From: Pectobacterium sp013449375
Lineage (GTDB): Bacteria > Pseudomonadota > Gammaproteobacteria > Enterobacterales > Enterobacteriaceae
Strand: one strand, 5' to 3'
DNA: 64,000 bases
Assembly (NCBI RefSeq): GCF_048593165.1
Contig: NZ_CP184271.1
Part shown: piece by piece, positions 36,772-46,249 of the stretch
Position numbering within the stretch: position 1 is the stretch's first letter
Layout: the number at the start of each line of letters is the position of its first letter
Made by a program: the position numbers and the translations under genes
The notes under the pieces: model-generated
The model's database searches: none
Told to the model about the DNA's origin: nothing
The model's input: only the letters and a program-made list of their open reading frames with translations

Positions 36772-37329
36772 GTGACTAATGAAATCAGAAAAGATGCTGA
36801 AACGCGCATGGACAAATGTGTTGAAGCGTTTAAAAACCAGATCAGCAAAATCCGTACCGGCCGTGCATCGCCTAGCATTCTCGATGGTATCCAGGTTGAA
36901 TACTATGGCAGCGCAACGCCACTGCGTCAGGTTGCTAACGTTGTCGTAGAAGACTCCCGCACGCTGGCGATTACGGTATTCGACCGTACGCTTGGTCCGG
37001 CGGTTGAGAAAGCCATCATGGCCTCCGATCTCGGCCTGAACCCGTCTTCTGCTGGCACCGTCATCCGTGTTCCGCTGCCACCATTGACGGAAGAACGTCG
37101 TAAAGACCTGATCAAAGTCGTGCGCGGCGAAGCGGAACAAGGGCGTGTTTCTGTACGCAACGTGCGCCGTGATGCTAACGACAAACTGAAAGCGCTGCTG
37201 AAAGATAAAGCGATCAGTGAAGATGAAGAACGTCGTGCTCAGGATGATGTGCAGAAACTGACTGACAACTTCATCAAGAAAGTGGATACCGCACTGGCAG
37301 AAAAAGAAGCGGAGCTGATGGAGTTCTAA
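36772..37329 (+). CDS. frr: Ribosome recycling factor
   Basis: RRF splits post-termination ribosomes with EF-G. The 185 residues, with RTGRASPS, VPLPPLTEERRKDL and RNVRRDAND, match E. coli RRF. The start codon is GTG at 36772 with an AAGGG site upstream; this gives the exact family length. A TATACT -10-like element at 36663-36668 suggests its own promoter. Confidence 0.97.
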   Translation: MTNEIRKDAETRMDKCVEAFKNQISKIRTGRASPSILDGIQVEYYGSATPLRQVANVVVEDSRTLAITVFDRTLGPAVEKAIMASDLGLNPSSAGTVIRVPLPPLTEERRKDLIKVVRGEAEQGRVSVRNVRRDANDKLKALLKDKAISEDEERRAQDDVQKLTDNFIKKVDTALAEKEAELMEF

Positions 37330-37490
37330 TCAGCCTGTTGAATATTGCGTCGCAGGAAATGTGTGGGCTTGCCCTTTTTTCCAGCGGCGCTTTATTTTTT
37401 ATGCAAGGAATGGGGGAAGGCCAGCCCCTCTGAGCAGTAAACAATTTTTTGCTATATATATGACTGCGACTGTGATCGATAGCAGAGATA

Positions 37491-37617
<127 letters not shown>

Positions 37618-37683
37618 TCATGGGAATCGTCTCAGACTCGTGTACCTTCCTGTCATCAAATCCGGTTATTCAGAGCATTTTTA

Positions 37684-38880
37684 ATGAAGCAACTGACAAT
37701 TCTTGGTTCAACTGGCTCTATTGGCGTCAGTTCGCTGGCCGTCATTAAAGCCAATCCTGATAAGTTTGCCGTACGCGCGTTATCCGCCGGTTATAACGTC
37801 AAGCTGATGCTGGAGCAGTGTCTCACTTTCCAACCCGCCTATGCCTCAATGGCTGATGAAGCCTCTGCAACGTCTCTGCGCCAGCAGTTAGCGGAGTACG
37901 GCTGCAAAACGGAGGTGTTGGCTGGCGAGCAGGCTGCGTGTGAGCTTGCCGCGTTGGATGGCGTCGATCAGGTCATGGCCGCGATTGTGGGTGCCGCAGG
38001 ATTATTACCGACGCTGGCGGCAATTCATGCTGGAAAACAGGTCTTGTTGGCGAATAAAGAATCACTGGTTACCTGCGGGCGTCTCTTTATGGACGCCGTA
38101 GCGCAAAGTGGCGCGCAGCTTTTACCGATTGATAGCGAGCATAATGCGATTTTTCAGAGTTTACCTGAGCAAATTCAGCGCCAGTTAGGCTACGCTTCAT
38201 TGTCGCAGCACGGTGTTGAACGTATTATTCTCACTGGATCCGGCGGGCCGTTTCGTGAGACATCGGTGTCGGCGCTGGCAGACATGACGCCGGATCAGGC
38301 GTGTGCGCATCCAAACTGGTCAATGGGGCGCAAAATTTCGGTTGATTCCGCCACGATGATGAACAAAGGGCTGGAGTATATCGAAGCGCGCTGGCTGTTT
38401 AACGCTTCTGCTGAGCAGATGGAAGTCATTATTCATCCGCAGTCAGTAATTCACTCGATGGTACGTTACCGTGATGGTAGCGTTCTGGCGCAGTTAGGCT
38501 CGCCTGATATGCGTACGCCGATTGCCCATGCGATGGCTTATCCTGAGCGTGTGACATCGGGCGCAAAAGCGTTAGATTTTTGCCAGATTGGTGCGCTGAC
38601 ATTTTTGGCGCCGGACTATGCGCGCTATCCTTGCTTACAGTTGGCAATTGATGCCTGTAATCAGGGTCAGTCAGCCACGACGGCATTGAACGCCGCGAAT
38701 GAAATTGCGGTAGCGGCATTTTTGCAGTCGCAGATTCGCTTTACGGATATTGCGGCGGTAAATCGGCATGTTATTGAACAACTTACATTACCAGAACCCG
38801 CCAGTGTTGATGATGTTCTTGACATCGATCGCTGGGCTAGACAAGCCGCAGCACAGATCCTGACACACTACGCGCGATAG
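37684..38880 (+). CDS. ispC: 1-deoxy-D-xylulose 5-phosphate reductoisomerase
   Basis: IspC (Dxr) makes 2-C-methyl-D-erythritol 4-phosphate in the MEP isoprenoid pathway. The NADPH motif GSTGSIGVSSL starts at residue 8. LANKESLV, DSEHNAIFQ and the flexible-loop WSMGRKISVDSATMMNKGLE complete the family set. The 398 residues equal the E. coli length. It feeds precursors to uppS downstream. Confidence 0.97.
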   Translation: MKQLTILGSTGSIGVSSLAVIKANPDKFAVRALSAGYNVKLMLEQCLTFQPAYASMADEASATSLRQQLAEYGCKTEVLAGEQAACELAALDGVDQVMAAIVGAAGLLPTLAAIHAGKQVLLANKESLVTCGRLFMDAVAQSGAQLLPIDSEHNAIFQSLPEQIQRQLGYASLSQHGVERIILTGSGGPFRETSVSALADMTPDQACAHPNWSMGRKISVDSATMMNKGLEYIEARWLFNASAEQMEVIIHPQSVIHSMVRYRDGSVLAQLGSPDMRTPIAHAMAYPERVTSGAKALDFCQIGALTFLAPDYARYPCLQLAIDACNQGQSATTALNAANEIAVAAFLQSQIRFTDIAAVNRHVIEQLTLPEPASVDDVLDIDRWARQAAAQILTHYAR

Positions 38881-38902
38881 CCGGATAGACCCGTGGCACA
38901 AT

Positions 38903-38931
38903 TTGTTCATGTGCGGTGGAGGTGGTATAGT
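38903..38931 (+). promoter_or_regulatory. Promoter between ispC and uppS
   Basis: TTGTTC (38903-38908), exactly 17 bases, then an extended -10 TGGTATAGT (hexamer 38926-38931) with a GC-rich discriminator. The predicted start is about 38938. It lies 23 bp after ispC and drives either a short RNA or the uppS leader. Confidence 0.7.
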
Positions 38932-38937
38932 CTGCGC

Positions 38938-39011
38938 CACTCAGTGGTTGATTATGCGAAAGTTGTTTAATCGACCGTGAAGCTAAGCCGTGATCGTTCA
39001 CGGCTTTTTTT
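38938..39011 (+). ncRNA. Candidate small RNA or attenuated leader upstream of uppS
   Basis: Between the promoter and a strong terminator lie about 74 nt that can fold into CCAC/GTGG (38937-38947), GTTGATTA/TAATCGAC (38947-38975) and the terminator. CCGTGAA at 38975-38981 can also pair with TTCACGG at 38997-39003, excluding the terminator stem, which is an antiterminator-like arrangement. No ORF of note is inside. It may be a free sRNA, a premature-termination leader of the uppS operon, or simply the ispC 3' end. Confidence 0.4.
38985..39011 (+). terminator. Strong terminator between ispC and uppS
   Basis: A 9-bp perfect stem (AAGCCGTGA with TCACGGCTT), a four-base loop and seven T, 68 bp before the uppS start. 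Confidence 0.88.
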
Positions 39012-39078
39012 GCGCTAACGGGGTCTGATGTTACGGAAGGACTGTTGTATTTCTTGCTTGAGGAAATAAGTACGCGTT

Positions 39079-39840
39079 ATGCCGTCCGATAATCAAAAAA
39101 ATACTCACGATCTGCCACCCGCCGGACCGCGGCATGTTGCCATTATCATGGATGGCAATGGTCGTTGGGCGAAAAGCCGAGGGAAAATGCGGATTTTTGG
39201 CCATCAGGCTGGCGTAAAGGCTGTGCGACGTTCAGTCAGTTTTGCAGTAAGCCAAGGGCTGGACGCATTAACGCTTTATGCATTTAGTAGTGAAAACTGG
39301 AACCGCCCAGCGCAGGAAGTTTCCGCACTCATGGAACTGTTTGTTCGGGCGCTGGACAGCGAAGTAAAAAGCTTGCACAAGCACAATGTTCGTTTACGGG
39401 TCGTCGGCGATATCGGCCGCTTCAGTCCTCGCTTGCAAGAGCGCATCCGCCGTTCGGAGGCGCTGACGGAAAAGAATCAGGGGCTCACACTGAATATTGC
39501 CGCGAATTATGGCGGCCGTTGGGATATTATTCAGGGAGTACGGCAACTTGCAGAACAGGTGCAGGAAGGCATTCTGCGTCCTGATAGTATTGATGAAGCA
39601 TCATTATGTCAGTACATCTGTCTGAATGATCTGGCTCCGGTTGATTTGGTGATCAGAACCGGTGGAGAACACCGCATCAGTAATTTTCTTCTGTGGCAAA
39701 TTGCTTATGCTGAACTTTACTTTACTGATGTCCTCTGGCCTGATTTCGATGAACAAGTCTTTGAAGGTGCGCTGAATGCTTTTGCACAACGCGAGCGCCG
39801 CTTCGGGGGAACAACACCTATCGATGCTGATGCATCCTAG
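39079..39840 (+). CDS. uppS: Undecaprenyl diphosphate synthase
   Basis: UppS (IspU) builds C55 undecaprenyl diphosphate, the lipid carrier for peptidoglycan and O-antigen. The signature MDGNGRWAKSRG (catalytic D25), SSENWNRP and the C-terminal RTGGEHRISNFLLWQ are all present. The 253 residues are the family size. It heads the uppS-cdsA-rseP-bamA run. Confidence 0.97.
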   Translation: MPSDNQKNTHDLPPAGPRHVAIIMDGNGRWAKSRGKMRIFGHQAGVKAVRRSVSFAVSQGLDALTLYAFSSENWNRPAQEVSALMELFVRALDSEVKSLHKHNVRLRVVGDIGRFSPRLQERIRRSEALTEKNQGLTLNIAANYGGRWDIIQGVRQLAEQVQEGILRPDSIDEASLCQYICLNDLAPVDLVIRTGGEHRISNFLLWQIAYAELYFTDVLWPDFDEQVFEGALNAFAQRERRFGGTTPIDADAS

Positions 39841-39849
39841 GGGGAACTT

Positions 39850-40707
39850 TTGCTGAAGTATCGCCTGATTACTGCTTTTATTTTGATCCCTGTTGTTATT
39901 GCGGCCCTGTTCTTGCTGCCTCCTCTGGGATTCACGCTTGTTACGCTGGCTGTCTGTATGCTGGCAGCATGGGAATGGGGTCAGTTGGCAGGGTTTGCCT
40001 CTTATGGTCAACGCCTGTGGCTCGCGATCCTGTGTGGTTTCTTGCTGGCTCTGATGCTGTTGTCACTCCCAGCCTACCATTATTCCGCCCATATTCCACA
40101 GATCAGTATCGCACTCTGGTCATCGCTGGCATGGTGGGGAGTGGCGTTGCTGTTGGTTCTGTTCTATCCGGCTTCTGCCTCCTTCTGGCGCCATTCGCGC
40201 GCATTGCGGCTGGTGTTCGGCATCATGACGATCGTGCCGTTTTTCTGGGGCATGGTCGCGCTTCGTCATTATCATTACGCGATTAATCCGTTCACGGGAG
40301 CGTGGTGGTTGCTGTACGTCATGCTGCTGGTGTGGGGCGCGGACAGCGGTGCTTACATGTTCGGTAAATTGTTTGGTAAGCGTAAGCTCGCGCCAAAAGT
40401 GTCGCCGGGCAAAACCTGGGAAGGCTTTCTCGGCGGTTTGGCGACCTCAGCGCTTATCTCCGTACTGTTTAGCCTCTATGCGCCATTAACGGTCTCCCCA
40501 TCGACCTTGCTGATGTGCTCTATCGCTGCTGCGTTGGCCTCTGTACTGGGTGATTTGACGGAAAGCATGTTCAAACGCGAGGCGGGCATCAAAGACAGTA
40601 GCCATTTGATTCCGGGGCACGGTGGTGTGCTCGATCGTATCGACAGCCTGACGGCTGCGATTCCTGTGTTCTCTTGCCTGATGCTGCTGCTGTTTAAAGT
40701 GGCTTAG
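39850..40707 (+). CDS. cdsA: Phosphatidate cytidylyltransferase CdsA
   Basis: CdsA makes CDP-diacylglycerol for all phospholipids. It is a polytopic membrane protein of 285 residues with the signature GDLTESMFKREAGIKDSSH followed by PGHGGVLDRIDS. A TTG start at 39850 with GGGGAAC upstream gives MLKYRLITAFILIPVVIAAL, the same start as E. coli. Confidence 0.96.
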   Translation: MLKYRLITAFILIPVVIAALFLLPPLGFTLVTLAVCMLAAWEWGQLAGFASYGQRLWLAILCGFLLALMLLSLPAYHYSAHIPQISIALWSSLAWWGVALLLVLFYPASASFWRHSRALRLVFGIMTIVPFFWGMVALRHYHYAINPFTGAWWLLYVMLLVWGADSGAYMFGKLFGKRKLAPKVSPGKTWEGFLGGLATSALISVLFSLYAPLTVSPSTLLMCSIAAALASVLGDLTESMFKREAGIKDSSHLIPGHGGVLDRIDSLTAAIPVFSCLMLLLFKVA

Positions 40708-40728
40708 AATAAAGCGGTAGAGCTATTT

Positions 40729-42084
40729 ATGCTGAGTTTTCTCTGGAATCTTGCCGCGTTTATCATCGCACTGGGTGTGCTGGTCACCGTCCATGAGTTT
40801 GGGCATTTCTGGGTGGCTCGCCGCTGTGGTGTGAAGGTTGAACGCTTCTCCGTTGGCTTTGGCCGCGCAATATGGCGTCGTCGAGATCGTACCGGTACAG
40901 AATTCGTGATCGCGCTAATCCCGCTTGGCGGCTACGTCAAGATGCTGGATGAGCGAGTTGACACGGTGGCGCCAGAATTCCGCCACCAATCCTTTAACAG
41001 TAAAACGGTCTGGCAGCGTGCGGCTATCGTCAGCGCTGGCCCGATTGCCAATTTCCTGTTTGCCATTGTGGCGTACTGGCTGGTGTTTATTCTCGGCGTA
41101 CCGGGAGTGCGTCCGGTAGTGGGTGAAATACTGCCCAACTCCATTGCGGCGCAGGCGGAAATGTCGGCAGGAATGGAACTAAAGTCCGTTGACGGTATCG
41201 AAACGCCTGATTGGGATACTGCGCGTCTGGCGCTGATCGGTAAAATCGGCGGTAGCGAGGTGGTGATCGGAACCGCACCGTTAGGCTCTGACCGTGTTGT
41301 CCAGAAAACGCTGGATTTGCGCGAGTGGCAGTTTGAGCCTGATAAGCAAGATCCCGCCGCCTCGCTCGGAATTATTCCGCGTGGTCCGCAAATTGAGCCG
41401 GTACTGCATCAGGTGCAGGCTGGGTCGGCGGCGGAAAAAGCAGGTTTGCAAGTCGGAGATAGGATCGTTAAAGTCGACGGGCAGGTGCTAGCGCAATGGC
41501 GTGATTTTGTTATCGCCGTGCGTGACAACCCTGGGCAATCTATTGCGCTGGAGGTGGAGCGGAACGGTGCAACAGTACCGTTGACGTTAACGCCAGACAG
41601 CAAATCTGTGGGGAGTGGCAGAGTTGAAGGGCTGGCGGGCGTTATGCCAAGTGTGACGCCACTGCCTGAAGAATACAGAACTGTGCGCCAGTATGGGCCG
41701 TTTAGCGCAATCTACCAGGCAACAGATAAAACCTGGCAACTGATGAAATTGACCGTCAGTATGTTAGGGAAACTGGTTATGGGTGATGTTAAGCTGAACA
41801 ACCTGAGTGGTCCCATTTCGATTGCTCAGGGTGCAGGAATGTCAGCAGATTATGGATTGATTTATTACCTGATGTTTTTGGCCTTAATTAGCGTCAATTT
41901 GGGGATCATCAATCTGTTCCCTCTGCCGGTATTGGATGGTGGACACCTGCTCTTTCTTGCAGTTGAAAAGCTGAAGGGTAGGCCGGTTTCTGAGCGTGTG
42001 CAGGACGTTAGCTATCGCATTGGTACAGTGTTGCTGATGTTGTTAATGGGACTCGCACTTTTCAATGATTTCTCTCGTCTCTAG
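40729..42084 (+). CDS. rseP: Site-2 intramembrane zinc protease RseP
   Basis: RseP cuts RseA inside the membrane during the sigma-E response and clears signal-peptide remnants. The zinc motif HEFGH is at 22-26 in the first transmembrane helix, two PDZ domains occupy the periplasmic part, and a C-terminal LPVLDGGHL motif supplies the third ligand. The 451 residues match E. coli (450). Confidence 0.97.
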   Translation: MLSFLWNLAAFIIALGVLVTVHEFGHFWVARRCGVKVERFSVGFGRAIWRRRDRTGTEFVIALIPLGGYVKMLDERVDTVAPEFRHQSFNSKTVWQRAAIVSAGPIANFLFAIVAYWLVFILGVPGVRPVVGEILPNSIAAQAEMSAGMELKSVDGIETPDWDTARLALIGKIGGSEVVIGTAPLGSDRVVQKTLDLREWQFEPDKQDPAASLGIIPRGPQIEPVLHQVQAGSAAEKAGLQVGDRIVKVDGQVLAQWRDFVIAVRDNPGQSIALEVERNGATVPLTLTPDSKSVGSGRVEGLAGVMPSVTPLPEEYRTVRQYGPFSAIYQATDKTWQLMKLTVSMLGKLVMGDVKLNNLSGPISIAQGAGMSADYGLIYYLMFLALISVNLGIINLFPLPVLDGGHLLFLAVEKLKGRPVSERVQDVSYRIGTVLLMLLMGLALFNDFSRL

Positions 42085-42119
42085 GCGCGGGATTAGGTTA
42101 GGAAAAACGCATAACAACG

Positions 42120-44564
42120 ATGGCGATCAAAAAGTTGCTCATAGCGTCGCTGCTGTTCAGCAGCGCAACCGTATACGGTGCAGACGGGTTCGTAGTGAAG
42201 GACATTCATTTCGAGGGCCTGCAAAGGGTTGCCGTCGGGGCGGCATTACTTAGTATGCCAGTCCGCGTTGGTGATACCATCGGTGACGATGATATCGGTA
42301 ACACCATCCGTGCCTTGTTTGCGACCGGAAATTTTGAAGATGTTCGCGTCCTGCGCGATGGCGAAACGCTGATTGTGCAGGTGAAAGAACGTCCAACCAT
42401 CGCCAGCGTCACGTTTTCCGGCAATAAGTCTGTTAAAGACGATATGCTGAAAGAGAACCTTGAGGCCTCCGGCGTGCGCGTCGGTGAAGCGTTGGACCGC
42501 ACTGCGCTCACCAGCATCGAAAAAGGACTGGAAGATTTCTACTACAGCGTGGGTAAGTACAGTGCATCGGTTAAAGCCGTTGTCACGCCACTTCCACGTA
42601 ACCGTGTAGACCTGAAACTGGTCTTCACGGAGGGCGTTTCCGCCAAGATCCAACAGATTAATATTGTCGGTAACAAAGCGTTCAGCTCCGACGAATTGAT
42701 CTCCCGTTTCCAACTGCGTGATGAAGTGCCGTGGTGGAACGTGGTCGGCGATCGTAAATACCAGAAACAAAAACTGTCTGGCGACCTGGAAACCCTTCGG
42801 AGTTTCTATCTGGATCGCGGCTATGCGCGTTTCAACATCGATTCTACTCAGGTGAGCCTGACGCCAGATAAAAAAGGTATCTACATCACCATCAATATGA
42901 CGGAAGGCGAGCAGTACAAGCTGTCCGGCGTGACGGTGAAAGGCAATCTGGCTGGCCACTCTGCGGAAATCGAAGGACTGACGAAGATTGAACCGGGTGA
43001 ACTCTACAACGGGACGAAAGTGACCCGGATGGAAGAGGACATCAAGAAACTGCTGGGTCGTTATGGCTATGCCTATCCGCGCGTGGTAACGCAGCCGGAA
43101 ATTAATGATGCAGACAAGACGGTGAGATTAAACATCAACGTTGATGCTGGTAACCGTTTCTATGTGCGTCATATCCGCTTTGACGGCAACGACACGTCGA
43201 AAGACGCCGTTCTGCGTCGCGAAATGCGTCAGATGGAAGGTGCCTGGTTAGGCAACGATCTGGTTGAACAGGGCAAAGAGCGTCTAAACCGACTGGGCTT
43301 CTTTGAAAGCGTTGATGTGGAAACGCAGCGCGTTCCCGGCGTCGCCGATCAGGTTGATGTCACGTATAAAGTCAAAGAGCGTAATACAGGGACATTCAAC
43401 TTTGGTGTCGGTTTCGGTACAGAAAGTGGCGTGAGCTTCCAGGCTGGGGTTCAGCAGGACAACTGGCTGGGAACGGGTAACTCCGTGGGTATCAGCGGGA
43501 CGAAAAACGACTACCAGACGTATGTCGAATTGTCACTGACCGACCCGTACTTTACCGTCGATGGCGTTAGTCTCGGTGGCCGCATCTTCTATAACAAATT
43601 TGAGGCCTCTGACGCCGATTTGTCCGACTATACCAACGTGAGCTACGGCGTTGGCAGTACCCTAGGCTTCCCGATTAACGAGAATAACTCACTGCGTGTC
43701 GGTCTGGATTATGTCCATAACGATCTGTCGGATATGAGACCGCAGGTGGCGATGTGGCGTTATCTGGATTCCGTCGGAGTTAATCCATCTGTGGTTGAAG
43801 AAGGTAATAAATCTAGCGCTGACTTCAAAGCGAACGATTTCTTCCTGAATACCGGGTGGTCGTATAACAATCTGGATCGCGGTTACTTCCCGACGAAAGG
43901 GACACGTGCGTCCGCGAATGCCAAGATCGCTGTGCCAGGCTCGGATAATGAATATTACAAGCTGACGTTTGATTCGGCGAGCTACTATCCATTGACCGAG
44001 AGTGGAAAATGGGTCGTGATGGGTCGTACGCGTGCGGGCTTTGCAGATGGCATCGGTAGTAAAGAAGTGCCGTTCTACGACAACTTCTATGCGGGTGGTT
44101 CCAGCACGGTGCGTGGCTTCCAGTCAAACACCATTGGTCCTAAAGCCGCGTATTATAAGTGCCCTGCGAGTCTTGTAGGTTCTGGCTCAGGTTCTTATTC
44201 TTCTTGCCCGATTGATTCAAGTAATCTGGATGACGCGGTGGGCGGTAATGCGATGGCGGTGCTGAGCGCGGAACTGATCGTGCCGACGCCGTTTATCAGC
44301 GACAAATACGCGAACTCTGTCCGTACGTCCTTCTTTGTCGATGGTGGTACGGTGTGGGATACCAACTGGGAGAATACGGCTGAAACACTGAACGCAGGCG
44401 TGCCGGATTACAGCAAAGCGAGCAACTTCCGTGTTTCCAGCGGTATCGCATTGCAATGGATGTCTCCGCTTGGGCCATTGGTCTTCTCCTATGCCCAGCC
44501 GGTTAAAAAGTACGATGGAGACAAGTCGGAACAATTCCAGTTTAACATTGGCAAAACCTGGTAG
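42120..44564 (+). CDS. bamA: Outer-membrane protein assembly factor BamA
   Basis: BamA is the essential Omp85 core of the BAM complex that folds beta-barrel proteins. A 20-residue signal (ending VYG-ADG) is followed by five POTRA repeats to about residue 420 and a 16-strand barrel. The loop-6 motif VRGF is at 664-667 and the last residue is Trp. Loop 6 has two cysteines (YKC and SSC), as in E. coli. The length is 814 against 810. Confidence 0.98.
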   Translation: MAIKKLLIASLLFSSATVYGADGFVVKDIHFEGLQRVAVGAALLSMPVRVGDTIGDDDIGNTIRALFATGNFEDVRVLRDGETLIVQVKERPTIASVTFSGNKSVKDDMLKENLEASGVRVGEALDRTALTSIEKGLEDFYYSVGKYSASVKAVVTPLPRNRVDLKLVFTEGVSAKIQQINIVGNKAFSSDELISRFQLRDEVPWWNVVGDRKYQKQKLSGDLETLRSFYLDRGYARFNIDSTQVSLTPDKKGIYITINMTEGEQYKLSGVTVKGNLAGHSAEIEGLTKIEPGELYNGTKVTRMEEDIKKLLGRYGYAYPRVVTQPEINDADKTVRLNINVDAGNRFYVRHIRFDGNDTSKDAVLRREMRQMEGAWLGNDLVEQGKERLNRLGFFESVDVETQRVPGVADQVDVTYKVKERNTGTFNFGVGFGTESGVSFQAGVQQDNWLGTGNSVGISGTKNDYQTYVELSLTDPYFTVDGVSLGGRIFYNKFEASDADLSDYTNVSYGVGSTLGFPINENNSLRVGLDYVHNDLSDMRPQVAMWRYLDSVGVNPSVVEEGNKSSADFKANDFFLNTGWSYNNLDRGYFPTKGTRASANAKIAVPGSDNEYYKLTFDSASYYPLTESGKWVVMGRTRAGFADGIGSKEVPFYDNFYAGGSSTVRGFQSNTIGPKAAYYKCPASLVGSGSGSYSSCPIDSSNLDDAVGGNAMAVLSAELIVPTPFISDKYANSVRTSFFVDGGTVWDTNWENTAETLNAGVPDYSKASNFRVSSGIALQWMSPLGPLVFSYAQPVKKYDGDKSEQFQFNIGKTW

Positions 44565-44612
44565 TGTGACGTCAATAGGTTGTATGCAGGGAATGTCGCA
44601 TCGTTGTTCATG

Positions 44613-44645
44613 GACATGAATGGTTGGACATAAACCGTTCATGTC
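44613..44645. repeat. 13-bp inverted repeat between bamA and skp
   Basis: GACATGAATGGTT (44613-44625) pairs with AACCGTTCATGTC (44633-44645) with one G-U and a seven-base loop. There is no T-run, so it is not a typical terminator; it may process or stabilise the bamA-skp mRNA. Confidence 0.55.
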
Positions 44646-44706
44646 ATGGCGCGATGCCCATAATTAAAGTGTTAAGACACAAATAGGTTAGGTTGAGGAG
44701 TTTATA

Positions 44707-45204
44707 GTGAAAAAGTGGTTATGTGCCGCAGGCCTCGGTTTAGCATTGGCTGCTTCAGCCAGCGTTCAGGCTGCTGATAAAATTGCCGTTGTTAACGTCT
44801 CCAGCATTTTCCAACAGCTGCCGCAGCGTGAAACCGTTGGCAAACAGCTGGAAAACGAGTTCAAAGGCCGTGCTTCTGAACTGCAATCTATGGAAAACGA
44901 TTTACAGGCCAAGATGCAGAAGTTGCAGCGTGATGGTTCTACCATGAAAGCGAGCGATCGCAGCAAAATGGAGAAGGACGTCATGGCACAGCGTGAGCAG
45001 TTCTCTACCAAAGCGCAGGCTTTTGACCAGGACAACCGCCGTCGTCAGATGGAAGAACGCAACAAAATCCTGAGCCGTATTCAGGATGCCGTGAAAGCGG
45101 TTGCAACCAAAGAAGGCTATGATGTTGTGATTGACGCTAACGCTGTTGCGTATGTCGCCAATGCGAAAGACATTACTGCCGATGTGCTGAAACAGGTTAA
45201 ATAA
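44707..45204 (+). CDS. skp: Periplasmic chaperone Skp (OmpH)
   Basis: Skp is a trimeric periplasmic chaperone with coiled-coil arms that holds unfolded outer-membrane proteins for BamA. The signal ends ASVQA-ADK, and the remaining sequence is strongly charged and helical (QSMENDLQAKMQKLQRDG). The start is GTG with TTGAGGAG upstream. It is 165 residues, 161 in E. coli. Confidence 0.96.
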   Translation: MKKWLCAAGLGLALAASASVQAADKIAVVNVSSIFQQLPQRETVGKQLENEFKGRASELQSMENDLQAKMQKLQRDGSTMKASDRSKMEKDVMAQREQFSTKAQAFDQDNRRRQMEERNKILSRIQDAVKAVATKEGYDVVIDANAVAYVANAKDITADVLKQVK

Positions 45205-45207
45205 ACC

Positions 45208-46230
45208 ATGTATTCAATTCGACTGGATGCGTTAGCTCAACAGTTGGATGCACAATTACACGGTGATGGCGATATCGTCATCACCGGTGTTGCTTCTATG
45301 CATTCGGCAAAAACTGGGCAAATTACGTTTCTTTCCGACAGTCGTTACCGTGAGCAACTGGCTGGGACGAAAGCGTCAGCAGTCGTGCTGACGGAAGCGG
45401 ATTTACCTTACTGTCAGGTTACTGCGCTGGTAGTGAAGAATCCCTACCTTACCTATGCGCGCATGGCGCAACTGCTGGATACCACGCCGCAACCGGCCAC
45501 TGACATTGCGCCGAGCGCGGTTATTGCGCCAGACGCGACGCTGGGTCAGCAGGTGTCCGTTGGTGCAAATGCCGTCATTGAATCTGGTGCACAGCTGGGC
45601 GATGGTGTTGTTATTGGTCCCGGCTGCTTTATCGGTAAAGATGCCCGTATTGGCGCGGGTACCCGTTTGTGGGCAAATGTCACGATTTATCACCGCGTTG
45701 AGCTGGGTGAGCATTGCCTGATTCAGTCGGGAACGGTTATCGGCTCAGACGGTTTTGGCTATGCCAACGATCGCGGTAACTGGGTGAAGATCCCGCAGTT
45801 AGGAACGGTCAGAATTGGCGACCGAGTTGAGATCGGCGCAAGCACGACCATCGATCGTGGCGCGTTGGATGATACGGTCATTGGCAATGGTGTTATCATT
45901 GATAACCAATGTCAGATTGCGCACAACGTCGTGATTGGCGACAATACCGCGGTAGCGGGTGGCGTCATTATGGCGGGGAGCTTAAAAATTGGTCGTTATT
46001 GCATGATCGGTGGTGCCAGCGTCATTAACGGGCACATGGAAATCTGCGATAAAGTGACGGTAACGGGAATGGGGATGGTCATGCGACCAATCACAGAACC
46101 TGGGGTATACTCTTCGGGCATTCCTTTGCAACCCAACAAAGTATGGCGTAAAACCGCAGCGCTGGTGATGAATATTGATGAGATAAGCAAACGGTTGAAA
46201 GCCGTTGAACGAAAAGTCGATAACGTTTAA
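45208..46230 (+). CDS. lpxD: UDP-3-O-(3-hydroxymyristoyl)glucosamine N-acyltransferase
   Basis: LpxD adds the N-linked hydroxyacyl chain in lipid A synthesis. An N-terminal uridine-binding domain is followed by left-handed beta-helix hexapeptides (IGSDGFGYANDRG, IDNQCQIAHNVVIGDNTAVA with the catalytic histidine). The 340 residues fit. It begins three bases after the skp stop. Confidence 0.97.
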   Translation: MYSIRLDALAQQLDAQLHGDGDIVITGVASMHSAKTGQITFLSDSRYREQLAGTKASAVVLTEADLPYCQVTALVVKNPYLTYARMAQLLDTTPQPATDIAPSAVIAPDATLGQQVSVGANAVIESGAQLGDGVVIGPGCFIGKDARIGAGTRLWANVTIYHRVELGEHCLIQSGTVIGSDGFGYANDRGNWVKIPQLGTVRIGDRVEIGASTTIDRGALDDTVIGNGVIIDNQCQIAHNVVIGDNTAVAGGVIMAGSLKIGRYCMIGGASVINGHMEICDKVTVTGMGMVMRPITEPGVYSSGIPLQPNKVWRKTAALVMNIDEISKRLKAVERKVDNV

Positions 46231-46249
46231 TCACTCGCGTTTTTATTTG

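Noticed and set aside
39842..39848. GGAACTT-like sigma-E -35 in front of cdsA
   Set aside because: No matching sigma-E -10 at the required distance was found, and the GGGGAAC also serves as the cdsA ribosome site.
42246..42959. 237-codon antisense frame in bamA
   Set aside because: Shadow of the bamA POTRA region with no independent evidence.
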